Positions 1 to 6,625 are shown, counted from the first letter of the stretch. The stretch is DNA of 9,552 nt from an uncultured Kiloniellales bacterium (GCA_937974415.1 CALJXB010000149.1:1-9552); one strand, 5' to 3'. The notes: generated by a model from the letters alone, not told the origin. Made by a program: numbers and translations.

Positions 1-88
1 ATGCCGCCCGAAGAGGCAAAATTGGTCCGAAGGCGCCCCGCTTCTGGCATTGCAACAATATTGCCCGACCGCGATGGCGTAGGGATCT
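1..88. other. Left edge, downstream of the cyclase
   Basis: No gene can be supported. A weak 5-bp stem, CGTAG/CTACG (78-82 and 89-93, 6-nt loop), overlaps the cyclase stop codon and could contribute to transcript ending, but it has no U-tract. Confidence 0.3.
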
Positions 89-1855
89 CTACGGCAACAA
101 GCCGTGGCGGCGCAAGCCGTCGAGCAGGCGGTCGTTTCTCCCCTGGTCCGGGTAGGGACGCCAATCGGCCATTTTCGGCACAAACTTCGGATCGATCTCG
201 TTACAGCGGTCCAACAGCTCTCGTGCCTCCTGTACCTGGTCGGCGAGCGCCAGGCAGACAGCACAGCGAAACAAGGTTTCGGGATGGCTCGAGCGCAGGA
301 GTACTGCCTTTCGCGCCCAATCCGAGGCACGCTCATAGTCGCCTTTGCTCACATAGGCGCGAGACAGGTACGCCATGTAACGGGAGCGGTTGGGGTCACG
401 CGGGTTGAGCTTCAGGGCCCGCTCCATCTGGGCGATGCCCTCCTGCGTCTCGCCCACCAGGTCGAGGCGATTGCCGACCGCCATGGCTGCTATGGCGAAA
501 TTGGGGTTCAGCTGCAGGGCGGCCTGCGCTTCGCCCAGCCCAAGCGCCGTTTCTTCATTCCAGATGTGGACCGTGCCCAGGCTGAGATGTGCCAGGGCGG
601 AGCCGTCGTCGAGTGCGACGGCCCGGCGGGCCGCTTCGAACCCGCGTTCAAGGCTCAGGCTCGGGTCTTCAACGCAGCGGAGCATGACAAGCCGCGCATG
701 ACACCAGCCCAGACGCGCCCAAGCGTCGCAATAGTTCTGATCGAGATCGACAGCCGCTTGAAACATGCGAATTGACGAGTCCGTGCCCTCGCAGGTCTCG
801 TCATGGAAGGTTTGCATGCCGCGCAAATAATAATCCCAGGCGTTGAGGTCTTCGGTCCGCTTTGCCGTGGAGCGTCTGTGTTCGAAGTGCTCGAGTTCCG
901 GCACGATTGTGGCCGCGATCCGGTTGGTGATTTCGTCCTGTATGTCGAAGACGTCCTCCAGCTGACGGTCGAAGCGCTCAGCCCAGACATGGTGGCCCGT
1001 CTTTGCGTCGATCAACTGGGCCGTGATCCGCAAGCGGCTGCCCGCCTTGCGTACGCTTCCTTCAAGGACATATCGGGCCCCCAGCTCTTCGGCAATTTTT
1101 TCGATGCGCACTTGTTGGCCCTTGAAGGAGAATGTGGAATTGCGGGCGACAACCGGGAAAGAGCGCCATTGAGAGAGGGCGGTGATGATGTCCTCGGCCA
1201 ATCCGTCGGAAAAATAGTCCTGCTCGGGATCGCCGCTCATGTTCTCGAAAGGAAGGACCGCGATGGCGGGCTGCTGCAGTATCTCCAGCTCGGTGGCGGC
1301 GGTGGTTGCAGCGGCGTGGGCTACGCCTTCAGCCGTTTCACCCTCCAGAGAGATGCGATAGACCCTGACGGGTTGGTCGATGTTCTTGACCTGGCGCTCC
1401 CCCAGGTCCGCGAAATTGAGTTCGACTTTCCCTTTGACCTGGTCGAAAACGGACCCGGAAACGCAAATGCCGCCAGGATCGGCAAGCGCTTCCAGGCGCG
1501 ATGCCACATTGACGCCGTCGCCATAGATGTCCGAGCCCTCGACGATGATGTCCCCGAGATTGACCCCGATGCGCAGCCTGATGCGCCGTTCCTGGGTCAG
1601 CTCGGTCTCGCGCTCAAGGGTCGATTGCTGAATCTCGGCGGCACACAGGACGGCCTCAACAACACTTGGGAACTCGGCCAGTAGCCCGTCTCCCATGAGC
1701 TTCACGATGCGGCCCTTGCGCGCCTCTATTTTCGGCTGCAGGAGCTCGTTATGGAGGGATTTCAGGCGCCCCAGCGTGCCCGCCTCGTCCTCGCCCATCA
1801 GGCGCGAATAGCCGACCACGTCGGCGGCGAAAATAGCGGCAAGCCTGCGGTCCAA
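89..1855 (-). CDS. Class III adenylate/guanylate cyclase fused to TolB-like and TPR domains
   Basis: A 588-aa soluble protein expected to make cAMP (possibly cGMP) from the nucleoside triphosphate. Residues 1-170 form the class III cyclase homology domain. The metal-binding aspartates are D12 (FAADVVGYSRLM) and D56 (KLMGDGLLAEF), and the DIYGDGVNVASRLE segment (109-122) supplies D109, N116 and R120 for base recognition and transition-state binding, so catalysis looks intact. Residues about 195-315 (PAIAVLPFENMSGDPEQDYF...YVLEGSVRK) match the TolB-like N-terminal domain that follows the cyclase domain in many alphaproteobacterial homologues. From about 340 to the end the protein is helical with TPR-like repeats (for example 405-450, 445-482, 495-525, 530-555). 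No signal peptide or membrane segment is seen, so it is cytoplasmic; the TPRs probably sense a partner. The start is TTG: an in-frame TAG lies eight codons upstream, and no ATG occurs before codon 20. It stands alone on its strand. Confidence 0.93.
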   Translation of the reverse strand: MDRRLAAIFAADVVGYSRLMGEDEAGTLGRLKSLHNELLQPKIEARKGRIVKLMGDGLLAEFPSVVEAVLCAAEIQQSTLERETELTQERRIRLRIGVNLGDIIVEGSDIYGDGVNVASRLEALADPGGICVSGSVFDQVKGKVELNFADLGERQVKNIDQPVRVYRISLEGETAEGVAHAAATTAATELEILQQPAIAVLPFENMSGDPEQDYFSDGLAEDIITALSQWRSFPVVARNSTFSFKGQQVRIEKIAEELGARYVLEGSVRKAGSRLRITAQLIDAKTGHHVWAERFDRQLEDVFDIQDEITNRIAATIVPELEHFEHRRSTAKRTEDLNAWDYYLRGMQTFHDETCEGTDSSIRMFQAAVDLDQNYCDAWARLGWCHARLVMLRCVEDPSLSLERGFEAARRAVALDDGSALAHLSLGTVHIWNEETALGLGEAQAALQLNPNFAIAAMAVGNRLDLVGETQEGIAQMERALKLNPRDPNRSRYMAYLSRAYVSKGDYERASDWARKAVLLRSSHPETLFRCAVCLALADQVQEARELLDRCNEIDPKFVPKMADWRPYPDQGRNDRLLDGLRRHGLLP

Positions 1856-1857
1856 GG

Positions 1858-1866
1858 CCTCTTCCT
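1858..1866 (-). promoter_or_regulatory. Ribosome binding site that fixes the TTG start of the cyclase
   Basis: Read on the minus strand this is AGGAAGAGG; the AGGA core (1863-1866) lies 7 nt before the TTG at 1855. With the in-frame TAG at 1880-1882 and no upstream ATG or GTG between them, it makes TTG the only plausible start for a full cyclase domain. A TTG start suggests low basal translation. Confidence 0.7.
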
Positions 1867-2011
1867 TTCGCCGAGGAGACTAACGGCCAGCGAAGGGATA
1901 ATCCATGCCGTTGGGCACGCCTTGTCTCATCTGAGGCTTCTTCGTCCTGGCCGATCGGATCCGCGTCGCCCTCCGGCCACGGACCGTCTTGGGGAGGCCG
2001 GCGTTGGCCCG

Positions 2012-2035
2012 GAGTGAACCCTGAGCCGTTCACTC
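2012..2035. repeat. Perfect 8-bp inverted repeat (hairpin or operator)
   Basis: GAGTGAAC (2012-2019) and GTTCACTC (2028-2035) are exact reverse complements with an 8-nt loop, followed on the plus strand by TTTCC. It lies about 157 bp before the cyclase start and 138 bp before the 97-aa start. There is no plus-strand gene to its left that needs a terminator, so a regulatory site or a stem in a long leader is as likely as a terminator. Confidence 0.5.
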
Positions 2036-2105
2036 TTTCCGTCGTCCGAAGAATGGAAATACGGCACTCCCCGACATTCGATCGGAAAGCAATTCACGAT
2101 GGAGA

Positions 2106-2119
2106 CCGCAAGTTTGCGG
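2106..2119. promoter_or_regulatory. Palindrome CCGCAA-GT-TTGCGG, possible operator
   Basis: Two exact 6-bp arms separated by 2 nt, located 54 bp upstream of the 97-aa start. The spacer is too short for a good RNA hairpin, which favours a dimeric-protein binding site over a terminator. The regulator is unknown, and a chance palindrome is possible. Confidence 0.3.
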
Positions 2120-2173
2120 AGCTAAGCTTTTCCGGTGAACATCTCGTCGCAACGAGGTCAAAGGGGAGATACC

Positions 2174-2467
2174 ATGCGGTTGATGCTCAAATTCACCATT
2201 CCGGTCGAAAAGGGGAACCAGGCCGCCAAGGACGGAAGCCTCGGCGCGGCCATCGACGCGCTCATCGAGCAAACCAATCCCGAGGCGGCCTATTTCACGC
2301 TTGAGGACGGCGAGCGCGCGGGGATGATCTTCTTCGAGGTCGAGGACCAGGCACAGCTGACCGAACTCAACGAGCCGTTCTTTGCCGCCACCGATGCGGC
2401 GATCGAGATCGTGCCGGTGCTCAACCAGGACGACCTCCGCAGGGGGCTCACCAAGGCATCCTCCTGA
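2174..2467 (+). CDS. Conserved hypothetical protein, 97 aa, probable small alpha/beta fold
   Basis: I recognise this as a type of conserved small alphaproteobacterial protein (opening MRLMLKFTIPVEKGNQAA) but know no function for it. The pattern is strand (RLMLKFTIPV), helix (GSLGAAIDALIEQ), strand (AAYFTLEDG), strand (RAGMIFFEV), helix (QAQLTELNEPFFAA), strand (AIEIVPVL). This resembles a ferredoxin-like or dimeric alpha/beta-barrel unit, such as DUF3303 or GYD-type proteins; that comparison is inference. It has no signal peptide, membrane segment or cysteine. ATG 2174 is chosen over an in-frame GTG at 2135 because a strong GGGGAG SD (2163-2168) lies 5 nt before it and the conserved sequence begins there. 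It is transcribed alone and converges on the DUF3179 gene. Confidence 0.85.
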   Translation: MRLMLKFTIPVEKGNQAAKDGSLGAAIDALIEQTNPEAAYFTLEDGERAGMIFFEVEDQAQLTELNEPFFAATDAAIEIVPVLNQDDLRRGLTKASS

Positions 2468-2470
2468 GGC

Positions 2471-2492
2471 GGACGCCAGGCACTCGGCGTCC
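2471..2492. terminator. Hairpin shared by convergent genes, possible bidirectional terminator
   Basis: GGACGCC (2471-2477) and GGCGTCC (2486-2492) form a perfect 7-bp stem with an 8-nt loop. The hairpin almost fills the 27-bp gap between the stop of the 97-aa gene (2467) and the stop of the DUF3179 gene (2495). The position is ideal for a bidirectional terminator, but neither side has a U-tract, so termination may be weak or need other factors. Confidence 0.5.
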
Positions 2493-2494
2493 CG

Positions 2495-3919
2495 CTAACC
2501 GCCCCCGGCCGCGGTCTCGCCCACGGTCTCGCCGAGCGGCGCGTGGGCGCCGAGGAAGTTCTCCCAGGCGAACCAATAGGCGATGTGGCCGGGCAGGCGC
2601 GGCTCCCGGGTGCCGTCGGGGCCCTCCAGAAAAGCCTCCTCGATCCGCCAAGTCTCCGGCCCGGCCGCGAGGCTCGTGGCGTCGACGCCGGCCTCGAAGC
2701 GCCGCTCGCCGCGGCGGTAGGCCCGCACAGTTCGGCTGGCGGCGTCGCCGATCAGCACCACGGGCTTATCGCCCAAGGTATCGTTGATCACCCGGCCACC
2801 CGTGAAGAGGTCGAGCGGCCAGGCCTTGGCGACGGCGAAGTCGCGCAGAGCGAAGACGTAGTCCTTGGCCTCGAGGCGGCTCTCGTCCCGGACCAGGGCC
2901 GGGAACATGAGCTCCGGGCTGGCGAAGTAGTCCCGGTAGACCGCACCGGAGCCGTAGTCGCGGGGGTAGCCGGTCTCTATCGACACCACCGTGGTCTCCG
3001 GGTGGCGCTCGCGCCACTTGGCCCAGGTCGTGATTGCGAGCGGGCGGATCTTGAGCTTGAGCCCGCTATCGACCAGGGGCCCCATGACCGGCTCGCCGGT
3101 GAACTGGTTCCAGACGCTGTCGGTCTCCCGGTCATACATCAGCTTGTTGGAGCGATAGAGCAGGCCGGTTGAGGAGAAGACGAAGGGCTGCACTTGGCCC
3201 TCCACGGCGGTCTCGTAAAGGATGCCGGAGCCGCAGAGGGTGCAGTAGGCGAGCGCCACGGGCACGCCGCCGACCACGTCGTTCATCATCTCGTGCCAGC
3301 CAAGGATGCGGAGGGGATAGGCCCGGGCGTCGCCGTCGATCTCGAGCCCAAAGACCAGGTCGTCGTCCACCAGATAGCCGGCCTCTTCGGCCGCGACCAT
3401 GGCCGGATTGTCGAGCGGCGGGATGCCGTCCACCGGGACCCCGCCCCAGTAGATCTCCTCGAGGCGGATGCGCATGTTCTCCGCCCTGGAGCGATTGCCG
3501 CCGAGGAACCGGCGGAACTCCGGGTCGATGAGCTCGTAGGCCTCGAGCTTGATCAGACGGTAAGCGGGATGGGCCCGCACCTCGGGATGGGCCTCGAGCC
3601 AGAGGCCACCCTCGAGCCAGCCCTCGATGGCCTCGTCGGTGAGCGCCCGCAAGGCTTCCAGGTAGGCCGGCGCGCCGCGATATTGAACCCGCATGCCGAG
3701 CAGCAGGGTTGGCACCGCGTCCAAATCTCCGAGGGCGCCCAGCGCCTTCGCGGCGGTGTCCCGCTGCTCGCCCGCGGCGAAGACGGCCTGATAGTGCAGC
3801 CAGCCGACGTCGTCCTTGTCGGGCCCGGCCCGCGCGGCGCCCACGCCAAGCGCCGCCGCCGCGACGAAGATGGCCACGAGGAGCCCGGCCAGGGCCGGAA
3901 CACGGTTCACGCCTGTCAT
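2495..3919 (-). CDS. DUF3179 domain-containing protein, secreted
   Basis: A 474-aa protein. Residues 1-31 are a signal peptide: basic start, hydrophobic LAGLLVAIFVAAAALGV, and a likely cut after GAARA. It should therefore act in the periplasm or at the envelope. Residues about 160-455 match DUF3179, with the usual order: an IPPLDNP segment, YPLRILGWHEMMND (H209), GGVPVALAYCTLCGSG with a C226-x2-C229 pair, FVFSSTGLLYRSNKLMYDRETDSVWNQ, then the TWAKWRERHPETTV and GYPRDYGSG segments. The biochemical function of the family is not known to me; the CxxC pair with a nearby His could be redox-active or bind metal (inference). Residues 35-155 form a helical N-terminal region of unknown role. ATG 3919 is preferred because GAGGGGAGAGGC lies directly before it and it opens the signal peptide; longer frames to 3994 lack this. 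cutA lies upstream on the same strand, 147 bp away. A weak -10-like TATGTT occurs at 3961-3956, so it probably has its own promoter. Confidence 0.9.
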   Translation of the reverse strand: MTGVNRVPALAGLLVAIFVAAAALGVGAARAGPDKDDVGWLHYQAVFAAGEQRDTAAKALGALGDLDAVPTLLLGMRVQYRGAPAYLEALRALTDEAIEGWLEGGLWLEAHPEVRAHPAYRLIKLEAYELIDPEFRRFLGGNRSRAENMRIRLEEIYWGGVPVDGIPPLDNPAMVAAEEAGYLVDDDLVFGLEIDGDARAYPLRILGWHEMMNDVVGGVPVALAYCTLCGSGILYETAVEGQVQPFVFSSTGLLYRSNKLMYDRETDSVWNQFTGEPVMGPLVDSGLKLKIRPLAITTWAKWRERHPETTVVSIETGYPRDYGSGAVYRDYFASPELMFPALVRDESRLEAKDYVFALRDFAVAKAWPLDLFTGGRVINDTLGDKPVVLIGDAASRTVRAYRRGERRFEAGVDATSLAAGPETWRIEEAFLEGPDGTREPRLPGHIAYWFAWENFLGAHAPLGETVGETAAGGG

Positions 3920-4051
3920 GCCTCTCCCCTCGGAGCAGCTGTCGACGCCAGAGCTAACATAGGAAGGATGCGGAACCCAGGCAGATGAGTTCAATCCCTT
4001 GTGTGCAGACTTGATGGATGGCCGGTGCGCAGGGGTGCAGATGGTCGGGCC

Positions 4052-4066
4052 GGGCGTGAGACGCCC
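4052..4066 (-). terminator. Hairpin directly after the cutA stop
   Basis: GGGCGT and ACGCCC (4052-4057 and 4061-4066) form a perfect 6-bp stem with a 3-nt loop, starting on the base after the cutA stop codon in the direction of transcription. No U-tract follows. It may end the cutA transcript or stabilise its 3' end and would separate cutA from the DUF3179 gene. Confidence 0.4.
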
Positions 4067-4387
4067 TCACCCCCCGCCGGTCTCCCGCTCGATCCATTCG
4101 AGATAGTCCGGGTTGCCCCCAATGATCGGGGTGGCGAGGATCGCCGGGCAGTCGTAGGGGTGGCGTTCCCTGACAAAGGCGACCAGCCGATCCACCAGGG
4201 CGTCCCGCGTCTTGGCGAACAGCAGCGCCTCGGCACTCTCCCGCACCGCGCTCTCCCACCAGTAGAACGACGTGATCCCCTCGGCGATATTGACGCTCGC
4301 TGCCAGGCGCGCCTCGACCAGCGCCCGGCCCACCGTCCGGGCCGCCTCCGGTGACGGAAAGGTGACCTTGACCAGGGTGGCGCCCAT
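4067..4387 (-). CDS. cutA: Divalent-cation tolerance protein CutA
   Basis: A 106-aa protein with the whole CutA1 pattern: a first strand ATLVKVTFPS, helix EAARTVGRALVEARL, the AASVNIAEGITSFYWW segment, SAEALLFAKT, and HPYDCPAILATPIIGGNPDYLEWI near the end. CutA forms stable PII-like cytoplasmic trimers and has been linked to copper and other divalent-metal tolerance, although its precise role is unsettled. Two positions differ from the usual family pattern: the cysteine of the common A-C-V-N motif is S31, and the Glu of the HPYxxPE motif is Ala (H76, P77, Y78, C80, P81, A82). Both positions lie near proposed metal ligands in the E. coli protein. ATG 4387 is preceded by GGGAGAAGAG, whereas the longer frame to 4507 adds sequence unlike the family. 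The gene is divergent from the 129-aa protein. Confidence 0.93.
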   Translation of the reverse strand: MGATLVKVTFPSPEAARTVGRALVEARLAASVNIAEGITSFYWWESAVRESAEALLFAKTRDALVDRLVAFVRERHPYDCPAILATPIIGGNPDYLEWIERETGGG

Positions 4388-4427
4388 AACTCTTCTCCCA
4401 CATTTCCAATAGCTTAGAGCTAATTGT

Positions 4428-4449
4428 TGGCATTCTCTCGCAAATGCCA
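4428..4449. repeat. Inverted repeat TGGCAT/ATGCCA between divergent cutA and the 129-aa gene
   Basis: Exact 6-bp arms at 4428-4433 and 4444-4449 with a 10-nt spacer, inside the 103-bp region between the two divergent starts (4387 and 4491). Its position suits an operator acting on both genes. No convincing sigma70 promoter pair is visible beside it. Arms this short can occur by chance. Confidence 0.3.
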
Positions 4450-4490
4450 CTAGGATGGCAAGCAGGTCGACGCGAGGGCTGGGGGGCCCG

Positions 4491-4880
4491 ATGAACGAGG
4501 ACCTCAAGGGAGGACGCGTGCAATCCCGGCATAGCCAAGGGGCGACCCGGCCCAGACCGGCGCAGGCCGCTTACTTGCGCCGCGGCCTCGCTGAGCCCGG
4601 CGGCAAGCTGCCGCTGTTCGACCGCAACGGCCAGCGCTATTCCAGCCGGACGATCCAGAGCTGCATCGACCAGGGTTGGGCCGCGCCCTGGTTCAATAAC
4701 CCGATCAAGCCCGACTGGCTGATCTGCAAGCTGACCGAGGCGGGCGAAACCGCACTGACGGACCTCGAGCCGTCGCCGAGGGACGGTTCGGCGGGCGTGC
4801 CGGCCCGCCGCGGGCGCCAGGGAACCGACGGTGACGCCCGCCGGCTCCAGCGCCTGGTGAAGGACAGGGTCGAGGCTTAG
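4491..4880 (+). CDS. Small probable winged-helix protein, function unknown
   Basis: A 129-aa protein whose core (AAYLRRGLAEPGGKLPLFDRNG, then RTIQSCIDQGWAAPWFNN, then PDWLICKLTEAGETAL) has the layout of a small winged-helix protein: helix, a recognition-like helix after the glycine-rich turn, and a wing ending in the L-T-x-A-G signature seen in many winged-helix regulators. I recall similar small uncharacterised proteins in alphaproteobacteria. Both termini are basic, Arg-rich and probably disordered, which would suit nucleic-acid binding (inference). The start is uncertain: ATG 4455 has only AGG directly before it, ATG 4491 follows a G-run (4481-4486), and GTG 4518 follows GGAGG (4509-4513) at 4-nt spacing. 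All keep the core. It is divergent from cutA and converges with the diheme cytochrome, with a 16-bp gap. Confidence 0.8.
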   Translation: MNEDLKGGRVQSRHSQGATRPRPAQAAYLRRGLAEPGGKLPLFDRNGQRYSSRTIQSCIDQGWAAPWFNNPIKPDWLICKLTEAGETALTDLEPSPRDGSAGVPARRGRQGTDGDARRLQRLVKDRVEA

Positions 4881-4896
4881 CCCCCCCTCAACACGG

Positions 4897-5820
4897 CTAG
4901 TCCCAGGCGTTTCCCGTGCTCTTCGTCTTCGGTTTGCCGATCTGGTTATGGATCGGCGCAAGCGTGCGCAGGTAGGCGACGATGGCCTCAAGGTCCGCTT
5001 CGCTCAGGTGCTTGGTGCTGTTCGCGACCACTTCGGCCATGCCGCTGCCGACCGAGTCGCCGTCCGGCAGCAGGCTGGTCCGGAACATGAAGAGGAGATC
5101 CTTGTCGCTCCACTTGCCGATCCCGGTCTCCCGATCGGGCGTGATGTTGGGGACCGCCTCGCCGTCGGGCCCCTCGGTCGTGCCGGCGAAGGCCATGTCC
5201 CGATCGAGCGCCCCGATCGTGGTCCGCGGCGTGTGGCACTCGGCGCAGTGGCCCAAGGCCTCGACCAGATAGGCGCCCCGGTTCCAGTCCTCCGGGCGCT
5301 CGGGATCGGGCTCGAAGGCGCCCGGCTCGAAGGCCAACCATTTCCACGCGGGCAACAGGAAGCGCCAGCTGAAGGGATCGTCGAGATCGTGCAGCTTATT
5401 GGGCTGATCGACGGCCGGCAGGGTGAAGATATAGGCCTTGAGGGCCCGCATGTCGGCGTCCGTCATCTTGGTGTAGGCGGGATAGGGAAACGCCGGATAG
5501 TAATGGCTGCCGTCGGGCGCCCGCCCGTGGCGCAGGGCGGCGATGAAGTCGTCGTCGCTCCAGGCGCCGATGCCGTGCTCTTCGTCGGGCGTGATGTTGG
5601 GGCCGTAGAATGTGCCGAAAGGGGTCTCAAGCGCCCGGCCACCGGCCAGGAGCTCGCCCTTGTTCTTGACGTCGGTATGGCAGCTTTGGCAGTTGGCGGC
5701 GCGGAACAGGTACTCGCCCCGGGCGACCGGGTCGTCGCCCTGGGCCCGGCCGCTGTCGATCCCGAGGACGAGCAACACCATCGCCCCCAGAACGATCCGC
5801 CGCATAGGAGCGGTCTTCAC
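4897..5820 (-). CDS. Diheme cytochrome c of the dehydrogenase-subunit type
   Basis: A 307-aa exported cytochrome c. Residues 1-26 are a signal peptide (hydrophobic VLGAMVLLVLG, likely cut near GRA-Q). There are two heme motifs, CQSCH (44-48) and CAECH (192-196), with candidate Met ligands M119 (YPAYTKMTD) and M261 (VGSGMAEVV). The two halves are homologous: each carries an NITPDxExGIGxWSDxD segment after its heme (75-91 and 225-241), so the protein arose by duplication of a monoheme domain. The sequence resembles the cytochrome subunits of membrane alcohol, gluconate and related dehydrogenases, but these usually have three hemes and sit beside a catalytic subunit; neither is seen here. It probably moves electrons in the periplasm to a terminal oxidase or another cytochrome. 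The start is GTG 5820; ATG 5805 is an alternative that shortens the n-region. It lies 57 bp after cytochrome c' on the same strand, probably in one operon. Confidence 0.9.
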   Translation of the reverse strand: MKTAPMRRIVLGAMVLLVLGIDSGRAQGDDPVARGEYLFRAANCQSCHTDVKNKGELLAGGRALETPFGTFYGPNITPDEEHGIGAWSDDDFIAALRHGRAPDGSHYYPAFPYPAYTKMTDADMRALKAYIFTLPAVDQPNKLHDLDDPFSWRFLLPAWKWLAFEPGAFEPDPERPEDWNRGAYLVEALGHCAECHTPRTTIGALDRDMAFAGTTEGPDGEAVPNITPDRETGIGKWSDKDLLFMFRTSLLPDGDSVGSGMAEVVANSTKHLSEADLEAIVAYLRTLAPIHNQIGKPKTKSTGNAWD

Positions 5821-5877
5821 AGGATCATGGATTCCCTCGATGCGGCGGAACCCGGGTTCGACCAGGCTCGCCCGGTC

Positions 5878-6366
5878 CTAATTCTTCTTCTCGCGGAAGG
5901 TCTTGTGGCAACCGCCGCAGCCCTTGTTGCCGAGCTCGCCGGTCTGGACCGCGATCGCCGTGCGGTCGCCGCCTTCTGCGACCTCGGCCAGCTTGGCGCT
6001 CTCCGTTCCGAGCGTCTTGATCGCGACTTCGAATTCGGTCCACTTCTCCCAAATAACGGGCAAGGCCGCGGTCTCACCGGCCTCCTTGCCGCTGCCGGCA
6101 GGGAAGTAGCGGGTCAGGTTCTGGCTCAGCTGGTTGATGGCTCGGGCATGGCCGGCCACTTCATCGGTGAAGGTGACGTCGCCCTTGGCCGCCATGGCGA
6201 TCGCGCCCATGTGCCCGCCGATCGCCTTCATGGTGGACTGCCGGTAGGCAATCATGGCCGCGGGATCTTCCTGCGCCGCCGCATAGGGCGCGATCAGTCC
6301 CGTGGCCGCTAAGGTTGCGCCGATACCTGCGCTCGCCAGCAAGCTTCGAAACCCTCTCGTGTTCAT
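5878..6366 (-). CDS. Cytochrome c' / c-556 family protein
   Basis: A 162-aa protein of the class II cytochrome c family, a four-helix bundle with the heme near the C-terminus. Residues 1-31 are a signal peptide (LLASAGIGATLAATGLIAPYAAA-Q). The heme site is CGGCH at 150-154, followed by KTFREKKN. The first helix carries YRQSTMKAIGGHMGAIA; M46 stands where the c-556 subgroup has its sixth heme ligand, while true cytochromes c' are five-coordinate and bind NO or CO. Which subtype this is cannot be settled by eye. Its role is periplasmic electron transfer or NO handling. ATG 6366 follows AAGGGGGG at a spacing of about 10 nt. It is the first gene of a likely two-gene unit with the diheme cytochrome, and an 8-bp inverted repeat lies upstream. 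Confidence 0.92.
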   Translation of the reverse strand: MNTRGFRSLLASAGIGATLAATGLIAPYAAAQEDPAAMIAYRQSTMKAIGGHMGAIAMAAKGDVTFTDEVAGHARAINQLSQNLTRYFPAGSGKEAGETAALPVIWEKWTEFEVAIKTLGTESAKLAEVAEGGDRTAIAVQTGELGNKGCGGCHKTFREKKN

Positions 6367-6405
6367 CTAGACGAACCCCCCTTTCGAGTCCTCAGACAGG
6401 CAAAT

Positions 6406-6453
6406 GCGCCGCAACGTCCCGGACCTCTGTTTCGGACCCGTCGCATGCGGCGC
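6406..6453. repeat. Perfect 8-bp inverted repeat GCGCCGCA/TGCGGCGC upstream of cytochrome c'
   Basis: Arms at 6406-6413 and 6446-6453 are separated by 32 nt that contain a direct repeat of CGGACC. The left arm is 40 bp before the cytochrome c' start. It could be a leader stem-loop or paired operator half-sites. G+C-rich arms of this length can also arise by chance. Confidence 0.3.
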
Positions 6454-6625
6454 GGCGTCAGCTTGCCAGCCCTGCTGCGGGCGGTCTAGCCGTTGCCGAT
6501 AACTTCTTCGTGGGACGCTTGGCCGAGGTGAAATCGGACAACTTGCGCCCGGACCGCGTTCGCTCTTCCCCGCCGCCCTTGCCGGCAAGATTCTCCTTCC
6601 CAAAGCCGCTCTCAACCGCTTTGAT

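Larger units (their letters stand above)
1856..2173. other. 318-bp divergent intergenic region between the cyclase and the 97-aa protein
   Basis: This stretch should hold the promoters of the cyclase (minus) and the 97-aa gene (plus). I could not find a convincing sigma70 -35/-10 pair in either direction. Open frames crossing it have no recognisable protein character. It contains two palindromes, listed separately (2012-2035 and 2106-2119), and the SD sequence GGGGAG at 2163-2168. The cyclase reading frame itself is open from about 2034 down to the TAG at 1880, which I take as chance in G+C-rich DNA, because family members normally begin at the ERRLAAI-type sequence. Confidence 0.5.

Noticed and set aside
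803..1684. 293-codon plus-strand open frame opposite the cyclase
   Set aside because: Antisense shadow of a gene with intact catalytic motifs and TPRs; no recognisable domain.
1749..2033. 94-aa minus-strand open frame overlapping the cyclase start
   Set aside because: Runs in a different frame over the conserved cyclase N-terminus and has no protein-like pattern.
3194..3988. 264-codon plus-strand open frame opposite the DUF3179 gene
   Set aside because: Antisense of a clear DUF3179 protein with signal peptide and SD; composition typical of a shadow frame.
4428..4442. Sigma54-like -24/-12 promoter (TGGCAT...GC)
   Set aside because: The GG to GC spacing is 9 nt, not 10, and the TTGC half is poorly matched, so it is not a credible sigma54 site.
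4948..6312. 454-codon plus-strand open frame opposite the two cytochrome genes
   Set aside because: Shadow of the minus-strand cytochromes, which have signal peptides and heme motifs; low-complexity composition and no domain.
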